Part shown: one piece after another, positions 21,176 to 30,301 of the stretch
How positions within the stretch are numbered: position 1 is the stretch's first letter
Layout of the letters: each line of letters begins with the position of its first letter
Notes under the pieces: generated by a model
The model's input: only the letters and a program-made list of their open reading frames with translations
Databases searched by the model: none
What the model was told of the DNA's origin: nothing
NCBI RefSeq assembly: GCF_022788695.1
Contig: NZ_CP085154.1
Coordinates: 1,612,001 to 1,676,000, forward strand
Reading direction: 5' to 3'
Origin: Pseudosulfitobacter sp. DSM 107133
Lineage (GTDB): Bacteria; Pseudomonadota; Alphaproteobacteria; Rhodobacterales; Rhodobacteraceae
Length of the DNA: 64,000 nt
Position numbers and translations under genes: made by a program

Positions 21176-21957
21176 TCCGTGGCTGGACCGTGGTGCTGGC
21201 GCTGTCTGCGGGCATGGCTTGGGGGCAGGGCGCGCCGGATGTGTCGCTGATACCGCCTCGCAAACCCGTTACCGAGGTCGAGGGCGCGACCGAGGTGTCC
21301 AGAACGCCGCCCGAGACTCCAGCGCCTCATGAAACGGAGGCAGTCGTAACGCAGACACCTCAGCCTCTGGCCCCGCCGGTCTGGCAAACCCTGCAAGAAA
21401 CGGACGCGGCGTTCGTGTCGTGCCTCGGGGCGCTGAACGCTTTGGGGGCTGTCTATGCGCTGACTGATGCGCAAACCGGAGCAGACCGCGATTGTGGCAT
21501 CGCCCTTCCGGTGCGTCTGTCGCAGCCCGTGGCGGGTGTCGACATGGCCGACCCCGCGCTGATGCGTTGTGAAACCGCCGTGGCTCTGGGCACTTGGCTG
21601 CGCGACTTTGTGCAACCTGCCGCGGCCACCCTGGACCGCGGTCCTGTGGTTACGCTGAGCAAGGGCAGTGGCTATCAGTGCCGTCGGCGCAACAATCAGT
21701 CCGATGGTCAACTGTCCGAGCACGCCTATGGCAATGCCATCGACATCACGGGTTTCGGTTTCAAGGACGGATCGCAGATCAAGGTGACACCCCGCGAGCG
21801 GGAAGGCTCGCGCGAGGAAAGCTTTCAGGACGCCGTGCGGGCGACGGCGTGCCTGTATTTCTCGACCGTTCTGGGGCCGGGCTCCGACGACGCGCACAAC
21901 GACCATCTGCATCTGGACGTGATCGCCCGAGACGGCGGCTTTCGCCTTTGCCAGTGA
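21172..21957 (+). CDS. extensin-like C-terminal domain protein, exported
   Basis: A 261-residue exported protein with a signal peptide (MIRGWTVVLALSAGMAWGQ), a Pro/Thr/Glu-rich linker to about 60, and an extensin-like C-terminal domain (about 75-261). That domain has conserved Cys residues (CLGAL, DCGIALPV, RCETAVAL, YQCRRR, ACLYFS) and the metal-site-like blocks LSEHAYGNAIDI and DDAHNDHLHLD, which recall D,D-carboxypeptidase/peptidase M15 folds. It is translationally coupled to the L,D-transpeptidase gene, which supports a cell-wall role. The stop abuts the end of the convergent gap gene with no gap (21957/21958). Confidence 0.87.
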   Translation: MIRGWTVVLALSAGMAWGQGAPDVSLIPPRKPVTEVEGATEVSRTPPETPAPHETEAVVTQTPQPLAPPVWQTLQETDAAFVSCLGALNALGAVYALTDAQTGADRDCGIALPVRLSQPVAGVDMADPALMRCETAVALGTWLRDFVQPAAATLDRGPVVTLSKGSGYQCRRRNNQSDGQLSEHAYGNAIDITGFGFKDGSQIKVTPREREGSREESFQDAVRATACLYFSTVLGPGSDDAHNDHLHLDVIARDGGFRLCQ

Positions 21958-22956
21958 TTACTTCGCGTTGGCCATTGCCAGCGCGGTGTCCAGCATCCGG
22001 TTGGAAAAGCCCCATTCGTTGTCGTACCACGACAGGATGCGCACCAGCGTGCCGTTCTGCACATGGGTCTGGTCCAGTGCCACGGTTGAACTGGCGGGCG
22101 TGTGGTTGAAATCCACAGACACCAGCGGGCGCGCTTCGACCTGCAACACGCCGCCCGAGGCCTGGGCCGCTTTGGTCAACGCCGCGTTGACCGCAGCGAT
22201 ATCGGTTTCTTTCGACACTTCGACAGTCAGATCCACGCAGGACACGTTGGGCGTGGGCACCCTCAGCGAGGTGCCAAAGATCAGCCCGTCCAGTTCCGGC
22301 ATCACCAGACCGATGGCCTTGGCCGCACCGGTCGAGGTGGGCACCATCGACAGCGCCGCCGCACGGCCCCGCGCCAGATCGCTGTTGGCGCGGTCGTGGG
22401 TGGGCTGGCCACCGGTATAGGCGTGGATCGTGGTCATGGTGCCGCGCAGAATGCCGAATTCTTCGTGCAACGCCTTGCACAGCGGCGCCAGACAGTTGGT
22501 GGTGCAGGATGCATTCGACACGATCCTGTCCGCAGCGGTCAGAATGTCGTGGTTGACGCCATAGACGATGGTTTTCATCTCGCCCTTGCCGGGGGCGGAA
22601 ATCAGCACCTTGCCGCTGCCGTTTTTCAGATGAACGCCTGCGGTTTCATCGGTCTTGAAAATGCCGGTGCATTCCAGCGCAATGTCGACATCGCCCCAGT
22701 CCAGCTTGGCCGGATCACGTTCGGCGCTTATACGGATGGGGCCTGCGCCCACGTCCATCGTGTTGCCCGACAGGGTGACAGTGCCGTTATAGCGGCCATG
22801 GACGCTGTCGAATTCGAACAGATGCGCATTGGTGGCAGGCGGGGCCAGATCGTTGATCGCAACGACTTGCAGATCGTCCCCTCCGCGTTCCATCAGCGCG
22901 CGCAGCACATTGCGCCCGATGCGCCCAAAGCCGTTGATTGCAATTTTTGTCGGCAT
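21958..22956 (-). CDS. gap: glyceraldehyde-3-phosphate dehydrogenase, NAD-type paralogue
   Basis: Type I GAPDH of 332 residues for glycolysis/gluconeogenesis. NAD-binding INGFGRIGRN lies at the N-terminus, the catalytic Cys is in SNASCTTNCLAPL, and the active-site His is in a TTIHAYTGGQ segment. At the position that binds the adenosine 2'-OH it has the normal Asp (AINDLAPP), expected for NAD preference. The ATG at 22956 gives MPTKIAINGFG. It is the third gene of a minus-strand run: gap paralogue 2, the 47-aa membrane peptide, then this gene. Confidence 0.95.
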   Translation of the reverse strand: MPTKIAINGFGRIGRNVLRALMERGGDDLQVVAINDLAPPATNAHLFEFDSVHGRYNGTVTLSGNTMDVGAGPIRISAERDPAKLDWGDVDIALECTGIFKTDETAGVHLKNGSGKVLISAPGKGEMKTIVYGVNHDILTAADRIVSNASCTTNCLAPLCKALHEEFGILRGTMTTIHAYTGGQPTHDRANSDLARGRAAALSMVPTSTGAAKAIGLVMPELDGLIFGTSLRVPTPNVSCVDLTVEVSKETDIAAVNAALTKAAQASGGVLQVEARPLVSVDFNHTPASSTVALDQTHVQNGTLVRILSWYDNEWGFSNRMLDTALAMANAK

Positions 22957-23069
22957 CCTGTGATCCCCCGTGTCCAAGTTAGCGCTAACATAGAAGGCAA
23001 GCCTGCGTTGTCAACAGCACATCAAGTTCACCTGATGTATCGCACAAAAAGCCGGCAAAAGGCAGCGGA

Positions 23070-23213
23070 TCAGCGCCAGAAGGCCAACCATTCGATCAGG
23101 TCGAACAGTTCTTTGCCCAGAAACAACAGGTTTTCGCTGTCGTTGGCGAACATGTCATAGCCGATCCAGGCGAACAGGATGGCAGCCAGTATCAGCGACA
23201 GGGTGTTGGTCAT
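23070..23213 (-). CDS. 47-residue membrane peptide between two gap genes
   Basis: An open frame of 47 codons with ATG at 23213 and TGA at 23070-23072. It begins MTNTLSLILAAILFAWIGYDM, a single strongly hydrophobic helix, and ends in LLFLGKELFDLIEWLAFWR, an amphipathic Trp-rich tail. The layout is one transmembrane helix plus a membrane-lying C-terminal helix. I recall similar short peptides ending in IEWLAFWR beside gap in other Rhodobacteraceae; this should be confirmed by a search. It is 113 bp from the upstream gap start region and in the same direction as both gap genes, so probably co-transcribed. Confidence 0.7.
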   Translation of the reverse strand: MTNTLSLILAAILFAWIGYDMFANDSENLLFLGKELFDLIEWLAFWR

Positions 23214-23290
23214 CGGGGGCTATACTCGAAACAAAAAGGGGCAGGGCTGTTGTGACAGCCCCGCCCCGATCCCGCAAGTGGCGGAGATTT

Positions 23291-24292
23291 TTACGACAAA
23301 CGGCCCATGGCCACGGCCACATCGGCCATCCGGCACGAGAACGCCCATTCGTTGTCATACCATGCCAGCACCCGCACCAGATTGCCGCCGGTAACCTTGG
23401 TCTGGTCGGGGGCAAAGATCGACGAATGTTCGGTGTGGTTGAAATCGACCGAGACTTTCTGTTCGTCGTCATAGGCCAGCACACGGCTCATCGGACCTTC
23501 GGATGCGGCCTTCATCGCGGCGTTCACTTCTTCGGCGGTCACATCGCGGCCTGCGATAAAGGTCAGGTCCACGGCCGAGACGTTCGGCGTGGGCACGCGC
23601 ATGGCGGTGCCGTCCAGTTTGCCCGCCAGTTTCGGCAGCACCTCACCCAGCGCCTTGGCGGCACCGGTCGAGGTGGGGATGATGCTCATCGCGGCAGCGC
23701 GGGCGCGGTACAGATCGCTGTGGCGCTTGTCCAGTGTCGGCTGGTCGCCGGTATAGCTGTGGATGGTGGTCATCAGGCCGCTTTCGATGCCGAACGCATC
23801 GTCCAGCGCCTTGGCCAGCGGGGCCAGACAGTTGGTGGTGCACGACCCGTTGCTGACCATGCGGTCGATCTTGGTCAGTTCCTTGTCGTTGACGCCGTAG
23901 ACCACGGTGCGGTCGACGTTCTTGCCGGGGGCCGACAGCAGAACCTTGCCCGCACCACGCTCAAGGTGTTTTTTCGCCTTGTGGCCGTCGTTGAACATGC
24001 CGGTGCATTCCAGCACAACGTCGCAGCCGTCCCAGTCCAGTGCGTCCATGTCATAGGTCGACATGACGTCGATCGGGCCACGGCCCAGATCCAATGTGTT
24101 CTCGCCGATCTCGACCATTCCGGGGAATGCGCCGTGTACCGAGTCGTATTTGATCAGGTGTGCGGCGCTTTTCAGCGGGCCAGTGGCGTTCAGTTTGACG
24201 ACCTGAATGTCATTGCGTCCGCTTGCGGCGATGTGGGACAGGGTGCAGCGGCCGATGCGGCCAAACCCGTTGATGCCAACTCTGATGGTCAT
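23291..24292 (-). CDS. gap: glyceraldehyde-3-phosphate dehydrogenase, second paralogue with altered cofactor site
   Basis: Type I GAPDH of 333 residues. The fold and catalysis are intact: GINGFGRIGRC, catalytic Cys in SNGSCTTNCLAPL, active-site His in TTIHSYTGDQ. Where the other copy has Asn-Asp at the end of the second beta strand, this one reads VVKLNATGPLKSAAHLIKYDS, with Ala in place of the Asp that excludes NADP. That pattern recalls NADP-accepting anabolic GAPDHs. The ATG at 24292 has AAGGA eight bases upstream. It heads the gap - peptide - gap run. Cofactor preference is inference from one position. Confidence 0.94.
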   Translation of the reverse strand: MTIRVGINGFGRIGRCTLSHIAASGRNDIQVVKLNATGPLKSAAHLIKYDSVHGAFPGMVEIGENTLDLGRGPIDVMSTYDMDALDWDGCDVVLECTGMFNDGHKAKKHLERGAGKVLLSAPGKNVDRTVVYGVNDKELTKIDRMVSNGSCTTNCLAPLAKALDDAFGIESGLMTTIHSYTGDQPTLDKRHSDLYRARAAAMSIIPTSTGAAKALGEVLPKLAGKLDGTAMRVPTPNVSAVDLTFIAGRDVTAEEVNAAMKAASEGPMSRVLAYDDEQKVSVDFNHTEHSSIFAPDQTKVTGGNLVRVLAWYDNEWAFSCRMADVAVAMGRLS

Positions 24293-24465
24293 GTTCTGCG
24301 TCCTTTTGTGGGATGTTGGGCGCTGTATAGCGGCAGGCCGAATGCGGGGAAACACCTGAAAACAAGCCGTTAGCGATAAACCTGTGGCCCATTTGCTGCG
24401 TTTGCACGATTGTTTTTCCCGTGGCGGGTGTTAGCTCTGTATCCAGACACTTTGAAAGGAACGAC

Positions 24466-25446
24466 ATGAGCGGACTATTGGCCCTATTGGATGACGTGGC
24501 TGCGATTGCCAAAGTGGCCGCTGCATCGGTCGACGACGTGATCGGACAGGCCGCCAAGGCCAGTGCCAAAGCGGCGGGTGCGGTGATTGACGATGCCGCC
24601 GTGACACCGAAATATCTGACCGGCTTTGCCGCCGAGCGCGAATTGCCGATTATCTGGAAGATTGCCAAAGGATCGTTGCGCAACAAGCTGGTGTTCCTGT
24701 TGCCTGCGGGCCTGGCATTGAACCAGTTTGCGCCATGGGCGATCACGCCACTGCTGATGCTGGGCGGATGTTATCTGTGCTTCGAGGGGGCCGAGAAAAT
24801 TGCCCATGCCTTGGGTGTCGGCGGGCACGGGCATACGGACCACCCCAAAGCGCAAGAAGTTCCCGATGATCCGGCCCATCTGGAAGAGGAAAAGGCCAAG
24901 GGGGCGATCAAGACCGATTTCATCCTGTCTGCCGAAATCATGACAATCGCACTGGCCGCGATCCCCCAAAGTACATTCTGGATGGAGGCCGCGACGCTGG
25001 CCGGTGCAGCGATCATCATCACATTGGTGGTTTACGGTTCGGTCGGGCTGATCGTGAAAGCCGATGATGTCGGGCTGGTCATGGCAAATCGCGCCCGGCT
25101 GGGCCTGACCCGTTCCTTGGGACGCGGGATCGTGCAGGCTATGCCTTGGGTGCTCAAGACGCTGCTGGTGGTCGGCACGGCGGCGATGCTGTGGGTGGGG
25201 GGCAATATCATCATCCACGGGCTCGAGGTTCTGGGCTATGACACGTTGGGGCACTTTACCCACGACTGGGCGGCGGCTGCCGCGCAAACGGTCAGCGAGA
25301 CATGGCACGGGGCGGTTGAATGGGCGGCAAAGGCGGCGATGGACGGCGTGTTCGGGCTGGGCCTTGGGCTGGTGCTGATCCCCATTGGCGAAAAGGTGAT
25401 TACACCGTTGTGGCGGGCGGTGTTTCATCGCAACAAGGCGGCTTGA
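24466..25446 (+). CDS. DUF808 family membrane protein (YedI-like)
   Basis: A 326-residue inner-membrane protein that begins MSGLLALLDDVAAIAKVAAASVDDV, the conserved opening of the DUF808/YedI family, followed by about seven hydrophobic segments and a charged loop (HTDHPKAQEVPDDPAHLEEEKAKG, spread over about 118-145). The start at 24466 is preceded by GAAAGGA; upstream codons in frame are not family-like. The family has no established function. It is divergent from the second gap gene, with 173 bp between. Confidence 0.9.
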   Translation: MSGLLALLDDVAAIAKVAAASVDDVIGQAAKASAKAAGAVIDDAAVTPKYLTGFAAERELPIIWKIAKGSLRNKLVFLLPAGLALNQFAPWAITPLLMLGGCYLCFEGAEKIAHALGVGGHGHTDHPKAQEVPDDPAHLEEEKAKGAIKTDFILSAEIMTIALAAIPQSTFWMEAATLAGAAIIITLVVYGSVGLIVKADDVGLVMANRARLGLTRSLGRGIVQAMPWVLKTLLVVGTAAMLWVGGNIIIHGLEVLGYDTLGHFTHDWAAAAAQTVSETWHGAVEWAAKAAMDGVFGLGLGLVLIPIGEKVITPLWRAVFHRNKAA

Positions 25447-25643
25447 GAGAGGCGTCGGGAGCATTTTATGACCGCAATTGGCTTCAGTCCCCCTGATCCT
25501 GTGCAGTGCGTCGCGACAATGCTGTTGTCTGACGTTGGCACCGTCGCCACCTGGGGCGACCCGATCGCCCGTCATATAGGTGTTGCAAGGCAATGCCCCG
25601 GCGACGCGGCGCGCGCCATCGCCAAGTTCCTGTTGAACGGGCG

Positions 25644-26561
25644 ATGACCGCCGCGGTGCCGGCAGAATCGCAACGCGCGATTGGGGTCGCGGGGGCGCTG
25701 ATTGCCGCGACGCTGTGGGGCACGACCGGCACGGCGGCCACCTTTGCGCCCGATGTGCCTGCGGTGGCCATCGGGGCGGCGGCAATGGGGATTGGCGGGC
25801 TGTTGCAGGCGCTGATTGCCATTGGCGGCATTCGCGCGGGCCTGCCCTTGTTTGCGCGGCATTGGCGCGTCTTGTTGGTGGGCGGTCTGTCGGTAGCGAT
25901 CTATCCGCTGGCGTTCTATGCGTCGATGCGGCTGGCGGGGGTGACCATCGGCACGGTGATTTCCATCGGCTCGGCCCCGGCGATTTCGGCGCTGATCGAG
26001 AACCGTCTTGACGGCAGCCGTCTGACAACGCGTTGGGCCACCGGGGCGGCGCTGGGGGTGCTGGGGATGGGGCTGCTTGCCATTGCTGAGGGCGGGCCTG
26101 CGCAGACCACACCCGATGTGCCGCTTGGCGTGGTGCTGGGGCTGGTCGCGGGGGCAAGCTATGCGCTGTATTCCTGGTGCGCCCGGCGTCTGATGCAGCA
26201 CGGGGTGCGCAACAGGGCAGCCATGGGGGCGACCTTTGGGCTTGGGGGGGCGCTGCTGATGCCGGTGCTGTTGCTGACAGGGGCGCCGTTTCTGGACAGC
26301 GCGACCAATCTGGCGGTGGGCGTCTATATGGCGCTTGTGCCGATGTTTCTGGGCTATGTGGCCTTTGGCGCGGCCCTGTCGCGGATTGCCAGCAGCCAGG
26401 CGACCACCATTTCGCTGTTCGAGCCTGTGGTGGCGGCCTTGCTGGCGATTGTGATCGTTGGTGAAAGGTTGCCACCGCTGGGCTGGCTGGGGGGCTGTCT
26501 GATCACCGCCTGCCTGTTCTGGACCGAAATGCCGCTGCCGCAGCGTTGGCGCAGGGTGTGA
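25644..26561 (+). CDS. EamA (DMT superfamily) transporter
   Basis: A highly hydrophobic protein with ten predicted membrane helices arranged as two EamA repeats, each of five helices. ATLWGTTGTAATF near the N-terminus and AGASYALYSWCARR at the start of the second half are typical drug/metabolite exporter motifs. I favour ATG at 25644 (305 residues, MTAAVPAES); an in-frame ATG at 25593 would add 17 Arg-rich residues and has only AAGG two bases away, so the start is not certain. The substrate is unknown. The 197 bp before it hold no clear gene. Confidence 0.85.
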   Translation: MTAAVPAESQRAIGVAGALIAATLWGTTGTAATFAPDVPAVAIGAAAMGIGGLLQALIAIGGIRAGLPLFARHWRVLLVGGLSVAIYPLAFYASMRLAGVTIGTVISIGSAPAISALIENRLDGSRLTTRWATGAALGVLGMGLLAIAEGGPAQTTPDVPLGVVLGLVAGASYALYSWCARRLMQHGVRNRAAMGATFGLGGALLMPVLLLTGAPFLDSATNLAVGVYMALVPMFLGYVAFGAALSRIASSQATTISLFEPVVAALLAIVIVGERLPPLGWLGGCLITACLFWTEMPLPQRWRRV

Positions 26562-26599
26562 TGTGTGGCCTCGGCCGGAGCTGAACTCGCACTCGCGCA

Positions 26600-26664
26600 C
26601 CAAAGCCCGGAACAAGGCACGCAGTGCCGCCGGGCAGCGCCCAACCGCCCCCCGGTTGGGCGCT
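26600..26664 (+). repeat. intergenic repeat, copy A (CCAAAGCCCGGAA type)
   Basis: The 305-bp stretch 26562-26866 between the EamA gene and tkt has no gene. It contains CCAAAGCCCGGAACAAGG followed by CACGCAG, shared with a second copy at 30154, and then a perfect 11-bp inverted repeat (AGCGCCCAACC at 26636-26646 with GGTTGGGCGCT at 26654-26664). Confidence 0.7.
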
Positions 26665-26794
26665 TCTTCACAGTATCGCGTTGCTTTATCTCCACGCCAA
26701 AGATGAGAAATTAAGTTGCCCACACCCATGTTGTGATGCCCACCCGCGGTCGGGCGCTGCCCTTAATGTCGAGATTACATATCCCGAAACGCGA

Positions 26795-26829
26795 AACGGG
26801 CCGGTCAGGGTGTTCCCGACCGGCCCGTT
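26795..26829 (-). terminator. terminator of tkt
   Basis: A perfect 12-bp stem (AACGGGCCGGTC with GACCGGCCCGTT) around an 11-base loop lies 38 bp past the tkt stop. On the minus strand it is followed by TTTCGCGTTT, a broken T-run; on the plus strand by CATTTCTTT, so it may work in both directions. Confidence 0.75.
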
Positions 26830-26866
26830 CATTTCTTTAACCTAACTTAGGGTCGCGACCTTCAGC

Positions 26867-28885
26867 TCAAAGAAGAGCTTTGGCCTTTGCCACGACGTTG
26901 TCAGCCGTAATCCCGAATTTATCGAACAGCTCTTCCGCAGGGGCCGATGCGCCAAAACGGTCCATGCCGACGAAATCGGCCTTGCCCGCACGACCCCGCT
27001 CGCCCAGCAACCACTGGTCCCAGCCCTGACGCACAGCCGCCTCGATGCCGATGCGCACGGCGCTGCCTGCGGGCAGGACGCGGCGGCGATAGGCTTCGTC
27101 CTGCTCGGCAAACAACTCCATGCAGGGCATGGAGACCACGCGGGTGCCGATCCCTTCGGCTTCCAGAACGTCGCGTGCCTTCAGCGCCACTTCGACCTCG
27201 GAACCGGTGGCAATCAGGATCACCTGACGTTTGCCGGTCGCTTCGGACAGAACATAGGCGCCCTGTGCGGTCAGGTTCTTGTTCTTGTGCTCGGTGCGCA
27301 CGGTCGGCAGGCCCTGACGGGTCAGCGACAGAACCGACGGTGTGGTTTTCGACGTCAGCGCGATTTCCCAGGCTTCGGCTGTCTCGATGGTGTCGGCGGG
27401 GCGGAACACATAGGTGTTGGGCGTCGCGCGCGAAATCGCCAGATGCTCGACCGGCTGGTGGGTCGGGCCGTCTTCGCCCAGACCGATGCTGTCGTGGGTC
27501 ATCACATAGACCGTCGGCACCTGCATCAACGCCGACAGGCGCATGGCGGGGCGGGCATAGTCGGTGAAACACATGAATGTGCCGCCATAGGGGCGCATGC
27601 CGCCGTGCAACACCATGCCGTTCATGGCCGAGGCCATGCCATGCTCGCGGATGCCCCAATAGACATAGCGGCCCTTGCGGTTGTCCACGTCGAACACACC
27701 CAGATCACCGGTCTTGGTGTTGTTCGAACCGGTCAGGTCGGCGCTGCCGCCAACGGTTTCGGGCATGATCGGGTTGATGACTTCCAGCACCTTTTCGCTG
27801 CTGGCACGGGTGGCGAGCTTGGGGGCGCTTTCCGACATCTGTTTTTTGAACGCCTTGATCGTGGCGCTCAGCTTTTTAGGAGCCTCCAACGCATAGGCGC
27901 GCTCGAACTGGGCGCGTTTGGCGTTGCTGATGGTTTCCATGCGCGCCTGCCAATCGGCGTGCTCGGCGGCACCGCGTTTGCCGATGGCTTCCCATGCCGC
28001 TTTGACATCGGCGGGGATTTCGAACGGGCCGGTGGTCCAGCCATAGGCGGCCTTGGCCGCCTGCAACTGCGCGGGGTCTGTCAGCGCGCCGTGACCTTTC
28101 GAGGTGTCTTGCGCCGCGTGGCCCAGGGCGATGTGCGTTTTGCACGCAATCATCGTGGGCTTGCTGCCCTTCTTGGCCTGCGTCAGGGCGGCGTCGATTT
28201 CGTCGGGGTTGTGGCCGTCGATCTCGATCACCTGCCAGCCGGCCGATTTGAAACGCGCCACCTGATCGGTGCGGTCGCTCAGTTCCACAGTGCCGTCGAT
28301 GGTGATGTTGTTGTTGTCCCACATCACGATCAGCTTGCCCAGCTTGTGACGGCCCGCAAGGGTGATCGCCTCTTGGCTGACGCCTTCCATCAGGCAGCCG
28401 TCGCCCGCGATGACATAGGTATAGTGATCGACAACCTTGCGCCCGTATTGCGCGCGCTGCATTTCCTCGGCCATGGCGAAACCGACCGAATTGGCAATGC
28501 CCTGACCCAGCGGGCCGGTGGTTGTCTCAATCGCATCGGCCAGGAAGTTCTCGGGGTGGCCCGCGGTGCGTGCGCCCATCTGGCGGAAGTTCTTGATTTC
28601 TTCCAGCGGGAACTGTGCGTCGCCCACAAGGTGCAGCAGCGAATACAGCAGCATTGATCCGTGACCTGCCGACAGGATGAACCGGTCGCGGTCGGGCCAG
28701 TTGGGGGCAGAGGCATCAAATTTCAGGTGTTTTTCAAACAACACGGTGGCAACATCGGCCATGCCCATCGGCATGCCCGAGTGGCCGGAGTTGGCAGCAG
28801 CGACCGCGTCCAGTGTCAGCGCACGGATGGCGGTGGCTTTGGACCAGTGGTCGGGGTTGGCATTGGCAAGTTCTTTGAGATCCAC
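26867..28885 (-). CDS. tkt: transketolase
   Basis: Thiamine-diphosphate enzyme of the pentose phosphate and Calvin-type rearrangements, 672 residues. The TPP motif [13 protein letters not shown] with the downstream NNNITIDG is visible, as are the substrate His-containing [10 protein letters not shown] and GHG, the central pyrimidine-domain segment [11 protein letters not shown], and [18 protein letters not shown]. No ATG gives a good N-terminus; a GTG at 28885 ([15 protein letters not shown]) is preceded by AAAGGA at eight bases and is the likely start. It lies divergently opposite the zapA unit and near both gap genes, a common central-carbon grouping in this family. Confidence 0.95.
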   Translation of the reverse strand: MDLKELANANPDHWSKATAIRALTLDAVAAANSGHSGMPMGMADVATVLFEKHLKFDASAPNWPDRDRFILSAGHGSMLLYSLLHLVGDAQFPLEEIKNFRQMGARTAGHPENFLADAIETTTGPLGQGIANSVGFAMAEEMQRAQYGRKVVDHYTYVIAGDGCLMEGVSQEAITLAGRHKLGKLIVMWDNNNITIDGTVELSDRTDQVARFKSAGWQVIEIDGHNPDEIDAALTQAKKGSKPTMIACKTHIALGHAAQDTSKGHGALTDPAQLQAAKAAYGWTTGPFEIPADVKAAWEAIGKRGAAEHADWQARMETISNAKRAQFERAYALEAPKKLSATIKAFKKQMSESAPKLATRASSEKVLEVINPIMPETVGGSADLTGSNNTKTGDLGVFDVDNRKGRYVYWGIREHGMASAMNGMVLHGGMRPYGGTFMCFTDYARPAMRLSALMQVPTVYVMTHDSIGLGEDGPTHQPVEHLAISRATPNTYVFRPADTIETAEAWEIALTSKTTPSVLSLTRQGLPTVRTEHKNKNLTAQGAYVLSEATGKRQVILIATGSEVEVALKARDVLEAEGIGTRVVSMPCMELFAEQDEAYRRRVLPAGSAVRIGIEAAVRQGWDQWLLGERGRAGKADFVGMDRFGASAPAEELFDKFGITADNVVAKAKALL

Positions 28886-29145
28886 AGTGGCAGTCCTTTG
28901 GCTGGAAATACGCGAGCTTGGTCCGCTCCATATCAGCCCAAGGGCAGGGGTCAAGCGCCGCAGGCCTGTAAGGGCGCTGCCAACATCAAAAGCCGCCTGC
29001 AAGTGTTTGATCGCAAAGAGGGCGCAATTTGATGTCTGTTTCGCTAGACTTTGCCTATTCAGGCTGCCCCAAGCGATTCGGCGGTGGCCAAAGCGTGAAA
29101 AACGATAGAGAAACGTTAGAAGCAGAACGCAAACAGGGACGACGG

Positions 29146-29694
29146 ATGAGCGATATTATCGAGTTGCAGCGCCGGATCATGGCCGCGATGGACCGTGTGG
29201 CCAGCGGGCTGGGGGAATTGTCTGGTACTGGCGGGGGCGATGCGCAAACTCAACAGGCGCTGGACGAGGAAAAGGTCGTAAATGCCCAGCTGACGGAGCG
29301 TATCCGCGTCCTCAGCCAGCGCCATGAAAGTGATATGGCCAAGCTGCGCGATGCGACCGAAGACACGCAGGCAAAACTGGCGCGGCTTGATACCGACCTG
29401 CAACGGTTGCGCAAGGCCAACACACAGCTGTCTCAGTCCAATCAGGCGCTGCGCGATGCCAATGCCGCCGGCGTGGCCGAACCCCATCTGATCAACAAGG
29501 CGATGATGGCCGAGCTTGAGGCGCTGCGCGCAGCCCATGCTGCCGATCTGTCCGAAGCCAATACGATCATCGCGGCGATGACGCCGTTGCTGGAAGACGC
29601 GCCGGTTGAGGCTTTGAGCGACGAGGACGTGACAGCCACAGAAACGGCCCCAGAAACGGCCAGTGACGCCACAGTCAAAGAAGGAGATGTCTGA
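29146..29694 (+). CDS. coiled-coil protein upstream of zapA
   Basis: A 182-residue acidic protein. Residues about 5-30 are amphipathic ([20 protein letters not shown]), about 45-120 form a long heptad-like coiled coil rich in Gln, Glu, Lys and Leu ([18 protein letters not shown]), and the C-terminal 40 residues are Glu/Thr/Ala-rich and probably disordered. The ATG at 29146 follows CAGGGA. Its TGA shares a base with the zapA ATG (29692-29696), so translation is coupled. The pairing and composition suggest a cell-division accessory protein working with ZapA, but no named family is recognised. Confidence 0.75.
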   Translation: MSDIIELQRRIMAAMDRVASGLGELSGTGGGDAQTQQALDEEKVVNAQLTERIRVLSQRHESDMAKLRDATEDTQAKLARLDTDLQRLRKANTQLSQSNQALRDANAAGVAEPHLINKAMMAELEALRAAHAADLSEANTIIAAMTPLLEDAPVEALSDEDVTATETAPETASDATVKEGDV

Positions 29695-30098
29695 TGCCCG
29701 AAGTGATCATTTCCATCGGTGGCCGTGATTTCGAAGTTGCTTGTCAGGAAGGTGAAGACACCTATCTGCAAGCCGCCGCCAGAATGCTGGACGAAGAGGC
29801 CAAGATCTTGTCGGCTCAGGTCGGCCGGATGCCCGAGGCGCGGATGTTGTTGATGGCGGGGCTGATGCTGGCCGACAAGACCGCAAGCATCGAGGACCGT
29901 GTGGCCGAGATTCAGGCAAAGCTGGAGGAACGCGAGGCCGAACTGGAAGGGCTGCGCAATCAGGTGATCGAGCCCGAGCGGATCGAGATTCCGGTGGTGC
30001 CGCAGTCGGTGACCGATACGCTGGCCGAACTGGCCGCACGGGCAGAATCGCTGGCCGAAGAGGTGCAGGAGCGGCTGGACGGGACCTATGAGGGGTAA
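29694..30098 (+). CDS. zapA: cell division protein ZapA
   Basis: A 134-residue protein that bundles FtsZ at the division site. The N-terminal ZapA globular domain reads [22 protein letters not shown], followed by AAARMLDEEAKIL and the long C-terminal coiled coil (about 60-100, EDRVAEIQAKLEEREAELE). It has a C-terminal extension (about 100-134, TDTLAELAARAESLAEEVQERL) longer than in enterobacterial ZapA. AAGGAG precedes the ATG, which overlaps the upstream stop by one base. A strong hairpin terminator follows at 30156. Confidence 0.93.
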   Translation: MPEVIISIGGRDFEVACQEGEDTYLQAAARMLDEEAKILSAQVGRMPEARMLLMAGLMLADKTASIEDRVAEIQAKLEEREAELEGLRNQVIEPERIEIPVVPQSVTDTLAELAARAESLAEEVQERLDGTYEG

Positions 30099-30155
30099 AT
30101 TACCTTTTATTCAGTGGTTTGTCCGCAATACCTCATCCGTTCGCTAAAGCGTGCC

Positions 30156-30235
30156 AAAGCCCGGAAGCAAGACACGCAGCGCCCGACCACCCGGACGGTC
30201 GCTGCCCTATGTTGCAAGGTCGTTCCGGGCTTTTT
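30156..30235 (+). terminator. branched terminator after zapA; repeat copy B
   Basis: An 11-bp perfect inverted repeat (AAAGCCCGGAA at 30156-30166, TTCCGGGCTTT at 30223-30233, then TT) encloses a second stem (CAGCG..CGACC with GGTCGCTG). Its left arm is the same CCAAAGCCCGGAA motif as repeat copy A near tkt. It would serve as the zapA terminator, or form the 3' end of a small structured RNA. Confidence 0.7.
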
Positions 30236-30277
30236 CAGACCTTCCTCACTTACCGAGAATGCAAGGCCTGCAGGCGT

Positions 30278-30295
30278 TTAGGGTCTGGACCCTAA
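30278..30295. repeat. perfect 18-bp palindrome TTAGGGTC-TG-GACCCTAA
   Basis: An 8-bp arm on each side of a TG centre, seven bases from the 3' end of the GNAT gene. The same element, on the other strand, is the insertion target of the IS at 60191. Confidence 0.75.
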
Positions 30296-30301
30296 CATGC
30301 A

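Noticed and set aside
24484..26475. Minus-strand open frame of 663 codons opposite DUF808 and EamA
   Set aside because: Pro/Arg/Gln-rich composition and antisense position to two membrane-protein genes with good motifs.
30099..30301. A 6S RNA gene after zapA
   Set aside because: 6S RNA is often next to zapA, but the structure here is a branched terminator with a repeat shared near tkt, and I cannot match the 6S bubble. A covariance-model search would decide.
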